Assembly (NCBI RefSeq): GCF_900100175.1
Contig: NZ_FNEM01000019.1
Span: forward strand, 1-64,000
Direction: 5' to 3'
Source of the DNA: Ferrimonas sediminum
Lineage (GTDB): Bacteria > Pseudomonadota > Gammaproteobacteria > Enterobacterales > Shewanellaceae
Length of the DNA stretch: 64,000 nucleotides
Position 1 is the stretch's first letter, and each line of letters opens with the position of its first letter. The notes under the pieces are model-generated. The model had not been told where the DNA came from. It made no database searches and saw only the letters and a list, made by a program, of their open reading frames with translations. Both the position numbers and the translations under genes were made by a program. Positions 43,645 to 53,621 of the stretch are shown in pieces.

Positions 43645-45288
43645 TTATATCTCCCCTTTACGGAAGATCTTAATCAGCTCGACGGTAGAGGCATCCTGAT
43701 TCAACCTGGGAGTGGCGCTTTCCAGGTCATCTAATACCGAATTGCCCAGCACCTTGCCAAGCTCGACTCCCCACTGATCGAAGGAGTTGATCTGCCAGAT
43801 CACACCCTGGACAAAGGTTCGGTGCTCATAGAGTGCCACCAGGGCGCCCAGGGTGGCGGGAGTCAGTTTGTCCATCAGCAGGGTGTTGCTGGGCTTGTTG
43901 CCCGGCATCACTTTATGCGGTGCCAAAGCATCGGCGGCTTGCGGGTCGACGCCTTTGTCCAACAACTCCTGGTGTGCCTCTTCAAGAGTCTTACCAGCCA
44001 TCAGTGCCTGGGTTTGTCCAAAGCAGTTCGCGGCCAGCATGGCATGGTGGCGGCCCAGGGGGTTGTGGCTGTTCAGTGGCAGAATAAAGTCGGCGGGAAT
44101 GACGCCGCTGCCCTGGTGAATCAGTTGGTGGTAGGCGTGCTGGCCGTTGGTGCCTTCGCCGCCCCAGATGACCGGCCCGGTGTGGTAGTCCACCGCCTGG
44201 TTGTGATTGTTGACACCCTTGCCGTTGCTCTCCATATCCAGCTGTTGGATGTAAGCGGGCAGGCCTCGAAGGTAGTGGTCGTAGGTCAGGACCACATGGC
44301 TGCCGGAATCAAAGAAGTTGGTGTACCACACCGCCATCATGGCCATCATTACCGGCATGTTCTGCGTGACTGGTGCGGTTCTGAAGTGGGTATCCATGGC
44401 CTCGGCGCCATCGAGCAGGTGACGGAACTGCTCAAAACCAATCTGCAGGGCAATGGGCAGGCCAATGGCGGACCACATGGAGTAGCGACCACCCACCCAG
44501 TCCCACATGGGGAAAATGTTGTCGGCGTCGATGCCAAACTGAATCGCGGCCGGCACATTGGAAGTGACGGCGACAAAATGCTGACCGATGGCCTCTTCAG
44601 GGCCGCCGTTGGCCATGAACCAGTCTCTGGCGGTGAGCGTGTTGGTGAGGGTTTCCTGTGTGGTGAACGACTTTGACGACATCACAAACAGGGTGGTTTC
44701 CGGGTTCAGCTTCTTCAGTTTTTCGCTGATGGCGGTGCCGTCGACGTTGGCAACGTAGTGGCAGTTCAGGCCCTTGCGCCAATAGGGCTTGAGGGCTTCG
44801 GCCATAATTTTGGGCCCCAGGAAGGAGCCACCGATGCCGATGCTGACCACATCGGTAAAGGGTTGGTCGGTATAACCTCGCCACTCACCCTGATGAACCG
44901 AGGCCACAAAGGCGGCCATCTTGTCCAGAGTCGAGGTGATTTCTGCGCGAACGTCCTCGCCGTCTACCAGCAGCGGGCTGGTGTCGTGGCTGCGCAGGGC
45001 CGTGTGCAATACCGCGCGCTGTTCGGTGTGGTTGACGGCAACTCCGTCAAACATCGCCTGACGCTGCTGCTCCAGCTGACACTCCTCCGCCAACTGCTCA
45101 AACAGGGACAGGGTCGCGTCGTTGAGGCGGTTTTTGGAGTAATCCAGCCGCAAGCCAGCGGCACTGATACCGTAGCGCTGGGCTCGGGCTGGATCGGACT
45201 CAAACATCGCTTTCATATGGCTCTGTTTGATCTCATCGGCGTGTTCTGTCAGGGCTTGCCAGGATGGCAGCGAGGTCAGGTTGCTCAT
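43645..45288 (-). CDS. pgi: Glucose-6-phosphate isomerase Pgi
   Basis: 547-residue glycolytic enzyme interconverting glucose-6-P and fructose-6-P. Phosphosugar signatures [13 protein letters not shown] and [14 protein letters not shown], catalytic glutamate in the [15 protein letters not shown] block and [18 protein letters not shown]. Encoded downstream of tal on the same strand with a 59-bp spacer. Confidence 0.97.
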   Translation of the reverse strand: MSNLTSLPSWQALTEHADEIKQSHMKAMFESDPARAQRYGISAAGLRLDYSKNRLNDATLSLFEQLAEECQLEQQRQAMFDGVAVNHTEQRAVLHTALRSHDTSPLLVDGEDVRAEITSTLDKMAAFVASVHQGEWRGYTDQPFTDVVSIGIGGSFLGPKIMAEALKPYWRKGLNCHYVANVDGTAISEKLKKLNPETTLFVMSSKSFTTQETLTNTLTARDWFMANGGPEEAIGQHFVAVTSNVPAAIQFGIDADNIFPMWDWVGGRYSMWSAIGLPIALQIGFEQFRHLLDGAEAMDTHFRTAPVTQNMPVMMAMMAVWYTNFFDSGSHVVLTYDHYLRGLPAYIQQLDMESNGKGVNNHNQAVDYHTGPVIWGGEGTNGQHAYHQLIHQGSGVIPADFILPLNSHNPLGRHHAMLAANCFGQTQALMAGKTLEEAHQELLDKGVDPQAADALAPHKVMPGNKPSNTLLMDKLTPATLGALVALYEHRTFVQGVIWQINSFDQWGVELGKVLGNSVLDDLESATPRLNQDASTVELIKIFRKGEI

Positions 45289-45302
45289 GTCAGGTCCTCA
45301 AA

Positions 45303-45329
45303 AAACAGTAAGGCCCCCAATTGGGAGCC
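45303..45329 (-). terminator. Weak terminator or attenuator between tal and pgi
   Basis: On the minus strand an imperfect palindrome GGCTCCCAATTGGGGGCC is followed by TTACTGTTTTTTG. It could partly end tal transcripts before pgi. The stem has mismatches and the T-run is displaced. Confidence 0.4.
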
Positions 45330-45347
45330 TATGGAATAGGGCGTGAA

Positions 45348-46304
45348 TCAGCCCGCCAGACGCTCGGTCAGCATCGCTTCCAGCTTGTTCTGGTCGATGG
45401 CAAAGTTGCGAATGCCTTCAGACAGCTTTTCGGTAGCCATGGCATCCTGGTTCATCTGCCAGCGGAACTCGGTCTCGGTGATCGGGGCCGGGCGGGCTGC
45501 CAGTTCGCCACTGAAGCTGAGCTTACCGCTGACCGGTGCCGAGCTCTGCTCCAGCTCTTCCAGCAGGCCGGGACCGATGGTCAGTCGATCGCAGCCCGCC
45601 AGGGCCAGAATCTCACCGGTATTGCGGAAACTGGCGCCCATCACCACGGTTTGGTAGCCGTGACGTTTGTAGTAGTCATAGATGGCACTGACCGAAACGA
45701 CACCAGGATCGGTATCGGCGCTGTAGTTTTCCCCGGTCTTGGCCTTGTACCAGTCGAGAATTCGGCCTACGAAGGGAGAGATCAGGAATACGCCAGCTTC
45801 GGCACAGGCTCGGGCCTGGGCGAAGCCAAACAACAGGGTCAGGTTGCAGTTGATACCCTGCTCCTCGAGGTGGCGGGCGGCTTGAATCCCTTCCCAGGTC
45901 GATGCCAGCTTGATCAGGATGCGATCATTACTGATACCGGCTTCATTATAGAGGCGCATCAGCTTGTTGGCCTTCTCAATAGAGCCCTTGCTGTCAAAAG
46001 AGAGGCGGGCATCCACCTCGGTGGAGATGCGTCCGGGAACGATCTTGAGAATCTCCAGACCGATGTTGACCGCCAGCTTGTCGGCAGCGTCTTCAAGCTG
46101 CTGGGCAGCGTCGCTGCTCTGCGCCTTGGCCCAAGCTACGGCATCTTCAATTAATGGTGCATATTCAGGGATCTGTGCAGCTTTTAGGATCAGCGACGGG
46201 TTGGTGGTCGCGTCTTCAGGCTGGTAACGTTTGATCGCTTCGATGTCACCGGTATCCGCGACGATCGTCGTCAGCGCTTTTAATTGAGATAGAGCATTGG
46301 CCAT
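45348..46304 (-). CDS. tal: Transaldolase
   Basis: 318-residue class I aldolase of the non-oxidative pentose phosphate pathway, closely matching E. coli TalB in length and pattern. Schiff-base lysine in [16 protein letters not shown], plus [18 protein letters not shown] and [13 protein letters not shown]. The start [11 protein letters not shown] at 46304 corresponds to the known N terminus; the longer upstream frame is not supported. Confidence 0.96.
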   Translation of the reverse strand: MANALSQLKALTTIVADTGDIEAIKRYQPEDATTNPSLILKAAQIPEYAPLIEDAVAWAKAQSSDAAQQLEDAADKLAVNIGLEILKIVPGRISTEVDARLSFDSKGSIEKANKLMRLYNEAGISNDRILIKLASTWEGIQAARHLEEQGINCNLTLLFGFAQARACAEAGVFLISPFVGRILDWYKAKTGENYSADTDPGVVSVSAIYDYYKRHGYQTVVMGASFRNTGEILALAGCDRLTIGPGLLEELEQSSAPVSGKLSFSGELAARPAPITETEFRWQMNQDAMATEKLSEGIRNFAIDQNKLEAMLTERLAG

Positions 46305-46400
46305 AGATGTTTTTTCCATTACAACGTGGTGGGCGGACTGGCCCACCATTAAATGCGATTTTGTATTAATTGCCAACAATAAAGTAAGAAAATTACAGTA

Positions 46401-46420
46401 AGCCAGCCCGAAGGCTGGCT
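46401..46420 (-). terminator. Stem-loop downstream of the interrupted EF-hand gene
   Basis: 8-bp stem AGCCAGCC / GGCTGGCT with a TTCG tetraloop on the minus strand, followed by TACTGTAATTTTC. The T-run is poor, so termination may be partial. It lies 11 nt past the TAA at 46431-46433, the end of the longer reading of the interrupted gene. Confidence 0.5.
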
Positions 46421-46430
46421 CGATACCAAC

Positions 46431-47039
46431 TTATTTGTCGTCAATGTTGATAACCACTTTTCGGTCGGGTCGGTTTACAGCGGCGGCCGGGTCGCTGGCC
46501 CCGTGGCTGTCTACCTGCATACGTTGGCTTTCAATCTGCCACCAATCACTAAAGTCGTCGGTGACGGCTTTGCCACGCCGAATACCCAGTCATTGATTGT
46601 AATCCACATTACCACTTTTATCTGCATCGCCGATAAAGGTGGCGGTGAATTCGGGAAATTGGCTCGGAAATTCGTCGATTGTATCGAGCTTACCGGCGTT
46701 ATTGCTGTCCGGAGTGTCGGAGTCCTGGCCGAAATAGACCACTTCCGTTGCCGTCGGCCCTGTGGTCCGTGTGGACGGCTTGTTGGCTTGGCCCAGATTG
46801 TCGTCCCCCTGCTCCAGAGCGGCATCGTCGTTAAACCGGTAACCGGTGAACAGGTTATAGCTGAAGTCGGTGTCGCCACAATCCGTGGCCTGGCCATAGC
46901 TTTGAGGACAGATCCCCGCGTAGTTGGAGTGTCCCTGGCCGCAACCCGGGTACCGGGGTTGCTGACGGGCTTGAGAAAGCAACATGACTAGGCTGGTCAA
47001 AAGCAGAGCAGCGTGGCGCAAGGTGAGCTCTCTGGTCAT
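46431..47039 (-). pseudogene. Exported EF-hand-like protein interrupted by TGA
   Basis: Minus-strand gene with GGAG before tandem ATGs, a signal peptide (about residues 1-24) and a secreted body containing an EF-hand/dockerin-like calcium loop, GDADKSGNVDYN. The frame meets TGA at 46590-46592 right after this loop, but continues in the same phase without further stops for about 52 codons (including VTDDFSDWWQIESQRMQ and KVVINIDDK) to TAA at 46431-46433. The continuation looks coding. So this is a recent nonsense allele, a readthrough product, or a shorter functional protein ending at the TGA. No specific function recognised. Confidence 0.55.
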
Positions 47040-47042
47040 CAT

Positions 47043-47550
47043 CTAACTCCAGATTGTCCTTTATCTACAGGAGTGGCTTTGAGTAATGGTGCCATTAGGG
47101 TACGAACTCTATTTGCAGCCTTCCACCATTTGAATTCGATAGTGAGTCATTGTGTTTTTTTGGGTTGTTTTTCACCATTTTGCAGTTACTTATGCTTAAT
47201 AGCTTAGATATGGCGGAGTTTGACGCCCACTCGATGTCGTATCTAAGTCGGGTGGCAATGGTGTTGCCGGTGCGTTTGCTTACGGCGTGGAAATTGTTTT
47301 GATTCCGTTGCGCTGCTGATAGGGTTGTGTTGCGTTGTGATCTGGGTCACGCGGATTTTCGGGGAACCTATGCTACTGTGCCGCTCCATCGCCCAAAGCC
47401 CTGTGGAAAAATCACACAGTGGTTCAATCAATAACTACCTTATAAAAAGGGCGATAAGGCCATGAATGGCCGCCATTTGGTTACGGAAAGATCCATTCAT
47501 AGTGAGCCGTTCGGTATCGAACAGGCTAAACGACAAAGAAGAATTCCAAT
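47043..47550 (+). other. Gene-free control region upstream of the AGCS symporter
   Basis: About 510 bp between divergent genes with no supportable coding sequence. It contains a strong CRP-like site at 47336-47351. The region 47101-47220 is AT-rich. The open frame running into the symporter from 47466 is in another phase and is not a gene. Confidence 0.5.
47336..47351 (+). promoter_or_regulatory. Putative CRP binding site
   Basis: TGTGATCTGGGTCACG matches the TGTGA-N6-TCACA consensus at nine of ten positions. It lies 200 bp upstream of the AGCS symporter start, so it would regulate that gene if the promoter is close by, for example with the TATGCT element near 47368. Confidence 0.6.
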
Positions 47551-49005
47551 ATGACTATTACAGCAGTTGCAGGTGCGTCTGCCCTGGAAGCCGTGAACGA
47601 CGTTCTGGCTACAGCCACAGGCGCCATCAACTCGATATTGTGGAACCACATCCTTATCTACCTGCTGGTATTTGCCGGCTTGTTTTTTACCGTGCGGCTG
47701 GGGTTCATCCAGTTCCGCCGCCTGGGGCATGGCTTTCATTCGGTATTCCATGGCAGGGAGACCGAGCACGGCATCTCCTCTTTCCAGGTGTTCTGTACCT
47801 CCATGGCGGCGCGAGTGGGCACCGGTAACATGGCTGGTATTGCGGTGGCCATCGTCGGTGGTGGCCCAGGTGCCATTTTCTGGATGTGGGTGATTGCCCT
47901 GCTGGGCATGTCCACCGCCTTCGTCGAAGCCACCCTGGCCCAGCTATTTAAGGTTGAGGACGAGGACGGCTTTTATCGTGGTGGACCGGCGTTCTACATG
48001 GAGAAGGGCCTAGGTCAGCGTTGGATGGGCATACTGTTCTCCATCTTCCTGATCATCGCTTTTGGTTTTGTGTTTAATGCGGTACAGGCCAATACCATTG
48101 CCGGCGCCATCGGCGGCGCCTTCGGCATCGATACCGTGGTGCTGGGATTGATCATGGTGGTGGCTACCGGTCTGATCATCGTCGGCGGCTTGAAGAAAGT
48201 GGCCCACGCTTCTGAGATCATTGTGCCGATCATGGCCGTGGTTTACCTGGCGGTAGCCCTGGTGGTCGTGCTGATGAACCTGGACAAGGTACCTGCGGCT
48301 CTGGGGCTGATCATCGACAGTGCCTTCGGCCTGGAGCAGTTTGCCGGTGGTGCCCTGGGTGCCCTGATCATTGGTGCCAAGCGGGGCTTGTTCTCTAACG
48401 AAGCGGGTATGGGTTCAGCAGCCAGTGTGGCCGCCAGTGCCAACCCGAACCCCAAGCACCCGGCGTCTCAGGGCTTCATCCAGATGACCGGCGTGTTTGT
48501 TGACACCATCGTTATCTGTACCGCCTCGGCTGCCATCATCCTGTTGTCCGGCGTGCTGGATAACCCTGGTGATGCCTCCGGCATTGGTCTGCTGCAACTG
48601 GCATTGACCAATGAATTGGGCGGCTGGGCCAGTTACTTCATCGCCTTTGCCATTATCCTGTTTAGCTTCAGCTCCATCATTGCCAACTACAGCTATGCAG
48701 AGAACAACATCATGTTCCTTAACGGCAACACGAAGAAGGGACTGATGCTGTTCCGTCTGGCGGTGCTGTCGATGGTGATGTTTGGTGCCATGGCGAAAGT
48801 GGCGCTGGTCTGGGATATGGCCGACGCTTCCATGGGACTGATGGCGGTGGTGAACATCGTTGCGGTTCTAGCGCTGTCCGGACTGGCGATCAAGCTGGCA
48901 AAAGACTACGTCGAGCAACTGGATGCCGGTAAAACCCCGAGCTTTGATCCGGCCCGCTTCCCTGAGCTTAAGGGTAAGTTGGCAAAAGGGGTGTGGGACA
49001 AGTAA
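47551..49005 (+). CDS. Alanine/glycine:cation symporter (AGCS family)
   Basis: 484-residue membrane transporter with about eleven helices. Family motifs include SMAARVGTGNMAGIAVAI near residue 90 and GAKRGLFSNEAGMGSAASVAA near residue 285. Members import alanine or glycine with sodium or protons. Stand-alone gene with its own terminator and a likely CRP site upstream. Substrate cannot be fixed from sequence alone. Confidence 0.94.
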   Translation: MTITAVAGASALEAVNDVLATATGAINSILWNHILIYLLVFAGLFFTVRLGFIQFRRLGHGFHSVFHGRETEHGISSFQVFCTSMAARVGTGNMAGIAVAIVGGGPGAIFWMWVIALLGMSTAFVEATLAQLFKVEDEDGFYRGGPAFYMEKGLGQRWMGILFSIFLIIAFGFVFNAVQANTIAGAIGGAFGIDTVVLGLIMVVATGLIIVGGLKKVAHASEIIVPIMAVVYLAVALVVVLMNLDKVPAALGLIIDSAFGLEQFAGGALGALIIGAKRGLFSNEAGMGSAASVAASANPNPKHPASQGFIQMTGVFVDTIVICTASAAIILLSGVLDNPGDASGIGLLQLALTNELGGWASYFIAFAIILFSFSSIIANYSYAENNIMFLNGNTKKGLMLFRLAVLSMVMFGAMAKVALVWDMADASMGLMAVVNIVAVLALSGLAIKLAKDYVEQLDAGKTPSFDPARFPELKGKLAKGVWDK

Positions 49006-49037
49006 CCCCCACAGTGATTTAGCGATTGTCGCTATCG

Positions 49038-49066
49038 AAAACCACGCCTCCGGGCGTGGTTTTTTT
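49038..49066 (+). terminator. Terminator of the AGCS symporter gene
   Basis: Stem AACCACGCC / GGCGTGGTT with loop TCCG, followed by T residues, 30 nt after the stop. Confidence 0.9.
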
Positions 49067-49120
49067 GTGGCTGACGCGTTGTTATAGTGAGGGCTGATAA
49101 ATTGAATATGGACGGGCCCT

Positions 49121-49897
49121 ATGCTGGCGGTTATTTCTCCTGCAAAAAATTTGGATTTTGAGTCTCAGGCCCCTAGTGATGGCTACAGCGAGGCCGACCT
49201 GCTGGACCAAGCCGAGACGCTGATTGAGATGTGCCGCAATCTGACCCCGGCGGATCTGGCGTCGCTGATGAAGCTGAGCGACAAGCTGGCCGGCCTGAAT
49301 GTGGCCCGGTTTCAGGCGTGGCAGCGTCCCTTTACGGCAGACAATGCCAAGCAGGCGATTTTTGCGTTTAACGGCGATGTCTATACCGGCTTTGATGCCG
49401 CTTCGTTGAGTGAGCAGGAGCTCGCTTACACCCAGTCTCATCTGCGCATCCTGTCGGGGCTGTATGGCTTGCTGAAACCGCTGGACCGGATGCAGCCCTA
49501 TCGGTTGGAGATGGGCACCAAGCTAGCCAATCCCCGTGGCAAGGATCTGTACGCTTTCTGGGGCAATATTATTACCGAGGCGCTGAATAGCACTCTGGCC
49601 GGAATGGACTCGCAGGTGGTGGTGAATCTGGCATCCAATGAGTACTTCAAGGCGGTAAAGCCGAAGTTGCTTAATGCCCAGGTGGTGACGCCTGTGTTCA
49701 AGGACTTTAAGAATGGCCAGTATAAAATCATCAGCTTCTATGCCAAGAAGGCCCGGGGCATGATGGCCCGCTATATGGCCAGGGAGCAGGTGACCGAGCT
49801 GCAGCAGCTGGAGAGTTTTAGCGATGGTGGCTACTACTTCAGCCCGGAGCAGTCTGACTCCAGCACTCTGGTTTTTTTGCGAGACCAGGTGCAGTAG
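49121..49897 (+). CDS. yaaA: Peroxide stress protein YaaA
   Basis: 258-residue YaaA/DUF328 protein that limits intracellular iron during peroxide stress. Conserved start [15 protein letters not shown], then [28 protein letters not shown] and PYRLEMGT. Stand-alone gene, with terminators on both sides. Confidence 0.95.
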   Translation: MLAVISPAKNLDFESQAPSDGYSEADLLDQAETLIEMCRNLTPADLASLMKLSDKLAGLNVARFQAWQRPFTADNAKQAIFAFNGDVYTGFDAASLSEQELAYTQSHLRILSGLYGLLKPLDRMQPYRLEMGTKLANPRGKDLYAFWGNIITEALNSTLAGMDSQVVVNLASNEYFKAVKPKLLNAQVVTPVFKDFKNGQYKIISFYAKKARGMMARYMAREQVTELQQLESFSDGGYYFSPEQSDSSTLVFLRDQVQ

Positions 49898-49910
49898 CGA
49901 CAACGTAATG

Positions 49911-49938
49911 AAAAAAGGGGCCGCCGGCCCCTTTTTTT
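49911..49938. terminator. Bidirectional terminator, yaaA / M28 peptidase
   Basis: Stem AAAAAAGGGGCC / GGCCCCTTTTTT with loop GCC between convergent genes. Confidence 0.9.
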
Positions 49939-49946
49939 GTGGCCGT

Positions 49947-51341
49947 TTACTCGACCGGTGGTATGGGGCGCAGTGGCTGCTCGGCGTTAGCCATCAGCCA
50001 GGCATAGAGGGTATAGACGGCAGTGCTTTGACGCAGCGCCTGTGGATCGACTTTATCCAGGGTGTCGTCGGCAGTGTGGTGAAAATCGAAGTAGTCGGTG
50101 CCATCCAATGCCAATCCGGCAACAGGGACGCCGGCTTCGGGAAGAATGGAGACGTCCGGCCCTCCCCAGGAGGTGTTGCCACCCCGGGTGACTCCTAACG
50201 GGGCCAGCAGCATTGCTACCTGATCCATCATCGGCAGGGCACTGTCATTGACTCGGCTGTCGAGACGGTAGACGGGACCGGCACCGAAATCCGCTTCGGC
50301 GGCGATGTAGAGCTTGTCCAGCTCCTGCTGATGGGCGGCTTTGTAGGCCTTGGCGCCTACCAGGCCCACTTCTTCGGCGGCAAACAGCACCACTCGAATG
50401 GTACGTTGTGGCCGTTTGCCCCGCTCCAGAATGTGTTTGGCGGCGGCGGTGACAATGGCGACGCCGGCACCGTCATCCAGGGCGCCGGTGCCCTCGTCCC
50501 AGGAGTCCAGGTGTGCCCCGATCAGGACGATTTCGTCCGGGTAGCGGCTACCGGTGATCTCGGCAATGACGTTGTAGGAGGTCTGAGGCCCCCGGTCTTC
50601 ACTGCCCAGCTGCAGCTTGACCCGGACCGGTTGTGGACGATTCAGCATTCGGGTCAGTTGATCGGCATCCGGGTTGGAGAGGGCGGCGGCGGGGATCTGG
50701 GTGATCCCGTCGGCGTACCGCATCATGCCGGTGTGGGCAAAGCGGTGACTGTCGGTGCCGACACTGCGCAAGAGCATGGCGACGGCGCCTTTGCGGGCGG
50801 CCTCGACCGCGCCTTTGCCCCGGGCCTTGACCACGGGGCCATAGCCCCGTCCATCGCGGTAGCGCTCCATCTTGTTGTCGATGAACACTATCTTGCCTTT
50901 AACGTCCGCTTCTGGAGCGTCTTTGAGCTGCTGCAGATCCGCAAACGCTACCACCTCGGCTTCGACGCCGGCGGTTGGGGTGCCGATGGAGTTGCCCAGA
51001 GCGCTGATGACCAGTGGCTGTGGAAACGGCGCGGTGATGCTGGCCTCGGCGTGGCCGCGATGCCAATGGGGTACGGTTACCGGCTCGGCATAGACCCGGT
51101 CGAAACCCAGCTTATTCAGGGTTTCTTGGGCCCAGGCTACGGCGCGCCTGTCTCCTTCGGTTCCCGGCAGGCGGGGGCCAACCTCGGTGGTGAGGGATTC
51201 CAGAATCTGCCAGGGCCGGTGGCTGATCATGGCATGATGGCGAAGATCCTCGGTGTGCTGCAGTACAGAATCGGAGAACGGGGCGGCGAAGGCGGTCTGG
51301 GCGGCCAGCAGGGCAGCAGACAGGGTCAACAGCAGGCGCAT
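49947..51341 (-). CDS. Exported M28 family metallopeptidase
   Basis: 464-residue secreted or periplasmic zinc aminopeptidase/carboxypeptidase of the M28 family (carboxypeptidase Q-like). Signal peptide ends near AFAAP (residue 20). A PA-type insert (about 125-230) is followed by the catalytic part: IGAHLDSWDEGTGALDDGAG (zinc His and bridging Asp), FAAEEVGLVGA (catalytic glutamate pair) and DYFDFHHTADDTLD (distal zinc His). The ATG at 51341 follows AAGGAAACCC. Likely a peptide scavenger; substrate unknown. Confidence 0.9.
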   Translation of the reverse strand: MRLLLTLSAALLAAQTAFAAPFSDSVLQHTEDLRHHAMISHRPWQILESLTTEVGPRLPGTEGDRRAVAWAQETLNKLGFDRVYAEPVTVPHWHRGHAEASITAPFPQPLVISALGNSIGTPTAGVEAEVVAFADLQQLKDAPEADVKGKIVFIDNKMERYRDGRGYGPVVKARGKGAVEAARKGAVAMLLRSVGTDSHRFAHTGMMRYADGITQIPAAALSNPDADQLTRMLNRPQPVRVKLQLGSEDRGPQTSYNVIAEITGSRYPDEIVLIGAHLDSWDEGTGALDDGAGVAIVTAAAKHILERGKRPQRTIRVVLFAAEEVGLVGAKAYKAAHQQELDKLYIAAEADFGAGPVYRLDSRVNDSALPMMDQVAMLLAPLGVTRGGNTSWGGPDVSILPEAGVPVAGLALDGTDYFDFHHTADDTLDKVDPQALRQSTAVYTLYAWLMANAEQPLRPIPPVE

Positions 51342-51423
51342 GGGTTTCCTTGTGGTGAGTGTTCCTTGGCCGGGCAATGTATCAAAAAAACCGATTCATG
51401 GGCAGCTGAGGCAAATCGGAGGC

Positions 51424-51450
51424 AAAAAAAAACCGGCCAAGGCCGGTTTT
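51424..51450 (-). terminator. Terminator of rpsT
   Basis: Stem AAAACCGGCC / GGCCGGTTTT followed by a run of T residues on the minus strand, 23 nt past the rpsT stop. Confidence 0.9.
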
Positions 51451-51472
51451 TACATCACAACAATCGAAACTC

Positions 51473-51733
51473 TTACAGAGCTTTGATTTGAGCAGCCATG
51501 CGGCTCTTGTGACGGGCAGCTTTATTCTTGTGAATAAGGCCTTTAGTCGCCATGCGATCCAGGATCGGCATAACGGCATTAAATGCTTCAGTAGCGGCAG
51601 CTTTATCACCAGCGGCGATAGCAGCTACAGTTTTCTTCAGATAGGTGCGCAACATGGAGCGACGGCTAGCATTGTGCTGGCGACGCTTCTCAGATTGAAT
51701 TGCACGCTTCTTAGCAGACTTGATGTTAGCCAA
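51473..51733 (-). CDS. rpsT: Ribosomal protein S20
   Basis: 86-residue basic small-subunit protein, [18 protein letters not shown] at the N terminus. The start codon is TTG (51733-51731) behind an AGGAG site. The E. coli rpsT also starts with UUG, which takes part in translational autoregulation, so the rare start is likely real. Own promoter at 51780-51808 and terminator at 51424-51450. Confidence 0.97.
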   Translation of the reverse strand: MANIKSAKKRAIQSEKRRQHNASRRSMLRTYLKKTVAAIAAGDKAAATEAFNAVMPILDRMATKGLIHKNKAARHKSRMAAQIKAL

Positions 51734-51779
51734 GGCAAACTCCTAAAAGACGGTGCTGTCGTATTTTCAAAGGCCGTGG

Positions 51780-51808
51780 AAAATACCGCTTTTATGGGGT
51801 AATGTCAA
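51780..51808 (-). promoter_or_regulatory. sigma70 promoter of rpsT
   Basis: On the minus strand a perfect -35 TTGACA (51803-51808) and -10 TATTTT (51780-51785) with a 17-bp spacer, about 45 bp upstream of the start codon. Confidence 0.75.
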
Positions 51809-51996
51809 TCTTACCGCACAAATAAGCGTCATCAAAAATCGGAGAAACTCCGAAGTTTGGCTTTCTTCCGGCCAACTAGTTTAAGATGGGGCGCAATTCT
51901 AGCAGCATTTTTTGTCGGGCAACAGGGGCGTGAGGTGATATTTGTTAGCATCACCGAGGATTCGTCGAGCCCGTCTCAGGTTAAGAGCAGATTTCA

Positions 51997-53553
51997 TTGA
52001 GTAAACAGTTATTGCGTTCCGGGGCTGTGGTCAGCGCCATGACCTTGATTTCCCGCGTGCTCGGCTTGGTTCGTGACGTGGTCGTGGCCAACCTGATGGG
52101 GGCCGGAGCCGCCGCCGACGTTTTTTTCCTGGCCAATAAAATTCCCAACTTTCTGCGTCGCCTGTTTGCCGAAGGCGCTTTTGCCCAGGCCTTTGTGCCG
52201 GTATTGACCGAGTATCGCCAACAGGGCAGTGAGGACCAGGTGCGTCAGTTGATCGCCAAGGTCAGCGGTACCCTGGGTACCATAGTGACTCTGGTCACCC
52301 TGCTGGGGGTGGTGGCGTCACCGGTCCTGGCGGCGCTGTTTGGCACCGGCTGGTTTGTGGCCTGGGTCAATGGTGAGCCGGACGGTGCCAAGTTTGAGAT
52401 GGCCAGCGTGATGCTGAAGATCACCTTCCCCTATTTGTGGTTTATTACCTTTACCGCCCTGTCCGGGGCGATCTTGAATACCATCGGCAAATTTGCGGTG
52501 GCGGCCTTTACCCCGGTATTTCTTAATGTCGCCATCATCGGCTGCGCCCTGTATCTGGCGCCACAGTTGGCACAGCCTGAGTTGGCGCTGGCGTGGGGGG
52601 TGTTCCTTGGTGGATTGATTCAGTTTGCGTTTCAGCTGCCGTTTTTGTTGCGGGCCAGGTTACTGGTGCGTCCCAGCTGGGGTTGGAATGACCCTGGGGT
52701 TACTAAGATTCGGACCCTGATGATACCGGCGATGTTCGGAGTGTCGGTGAGTCAGATTAACCTGCTGTTTGACACCCTGATTGCCAGTTTCCTGATGACC
52801 GGTTCCATCAGTTGGCTGTATTACTCCGATCGGTTGCTCGAGTTCCCTCTCGGCCTGTTTGGTATCGCTATCGCGACGGTTATTCTGCCGGCCCTGTCCC
52901 GTAAGCATGTGGATGCCAGCAGCAGCGGCTTCGCCGCGACCATGGACTGGGGCATTCGCAGCGTGGTGCTGCTGGGGGTGCCGGCAGCGCTGGGGTTGAT
53001 TGCCCTGGCTCAGCCGATGCTGATGGTGCTGTTTATGCGCGGCGAGTTCAGTGTCCACGATAGCCAGATGGCAGCGGCCAGTTTGATGGCTTATGGCAGT
53101 GGCCTGCTCAGTTTTATGCTGGTGAAGGTGCTGGCGCCCGGCTACTACTCCCGTCAGGACACCAAGACTCCGGTGCGTTACGGCATCATTGCCATGGTTA
53201 GCAATATGGGGTTTAACCTGCTGCTTGCCATTCCCTTCGGCTATGTGGGACTGGCGATGGCAACGGCCGCGTCGGCGACGCTGAATGCGCTGTTGTTGTA
53301 TCGCGGCCTCAAGCATCAAGGCGTGTTCGAACTCAGTGGCTCGACCTGGGGGTTTTTGATTCGGGTGCTGGTGGCCGGCGTAGTGATGGCGGCCACCGTG
53401 GCTTGGTTGTCTCCGGCCGAGGCCGGTTGGGTGGCGATGGAGTTTGTGACCCGCTGCCTGACTCTGGCGGCCCTGATTGGCGCCGGAGTGGCGGTGTATC
53501 TGTTGACCCTGTTAGTGATGGGGATCCGTCCCCGGGATCTGCGTGCAGTTTGA
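51997..53553 (+). CDS. murJ: Lipid II flippase MurJ
   Basis: 518-residue MOP-superfamily membrane protein with about fourteen helices. It flips the peptidoglycan precursor lipid II across the inner membrane. Diagnostic stretches: TLISRVLGLVRDVVVANLMG, FFLANKIPNFLRRLFAEGAFAQAFVP, FDTLIASF and GYYSRQDTKTPVRYG. The start is a TTG at 51997 (MSKQLLRSG) after an AAGAG site. It is upstream of ribF, divergent from rpsT, a conserved arrangement. Confidence 0.95.
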   Translation: MSKQLLRSGAVVSAMTLISRVLGLVRDVVVANLMGAGAAADVFFLANKIPNFLRRLFAEGAFAQAFVPVLTEYRQQGSEDQVRQLIAKVSGTLGTIVTLVTLLGVVASPVLAALFGTGWFVAWVNGEPDGAKFEMASVMLKITFPYLWFITFTALSGAILNTIGKFAVAAFTPVFLNVAIIGCALYLAPQLAQPELALAWGVFLGGLIQFAFQLPFLLRARLLVRPSWGWNDPGVTKIRTLMIPAMFGVSVSQINLLFDTLIASFLMTGSISWLYYSDRLLEFPLGLFGIAIATVILPALSRKHVDASSSGFAATMDWGIRSVVLLGVPAALGLIALAQPMLMVLFMRGEFSVHDSQMAAASLMAYGSGLLSFMLVKVLAPGYYSRQDTKTPVRYGIIAMVSNMGFNLLLAIPFGYVGLAMATAASATLNALLLYRGLKHQGVFELSGSTWGFLIRVLVAGVVMAATVAWLSPAEAGWVAMEFVTRCLTLAALIGAGVAVYLLTLLVMGIRPRDLRAV

Positions 53554-53621
53554 ATGCTGATTCTGGCGTCACTCTGAGGTATAATCCGGCGATTTTCGAC
53601 AGTAAAAGCCCAAGCAGGACT

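Noticed and set aside
46590..46592. Selenocysteine at the in-frame TGA of the EF-hand-like gene
   Set aside because: The context (VDYNQ before, LGIRRG after) fits no known selenoprotein, and no obvious SECIS-like stem follows immediately; nonsense mutation or readthrough is simpler.
50331..51491. 386-codon open frame opposite the M28 peptidase
   Set aside because: Shadow of the peptidase gene, whose metal-binding motifs and signal peptide are clear on the minus strand.
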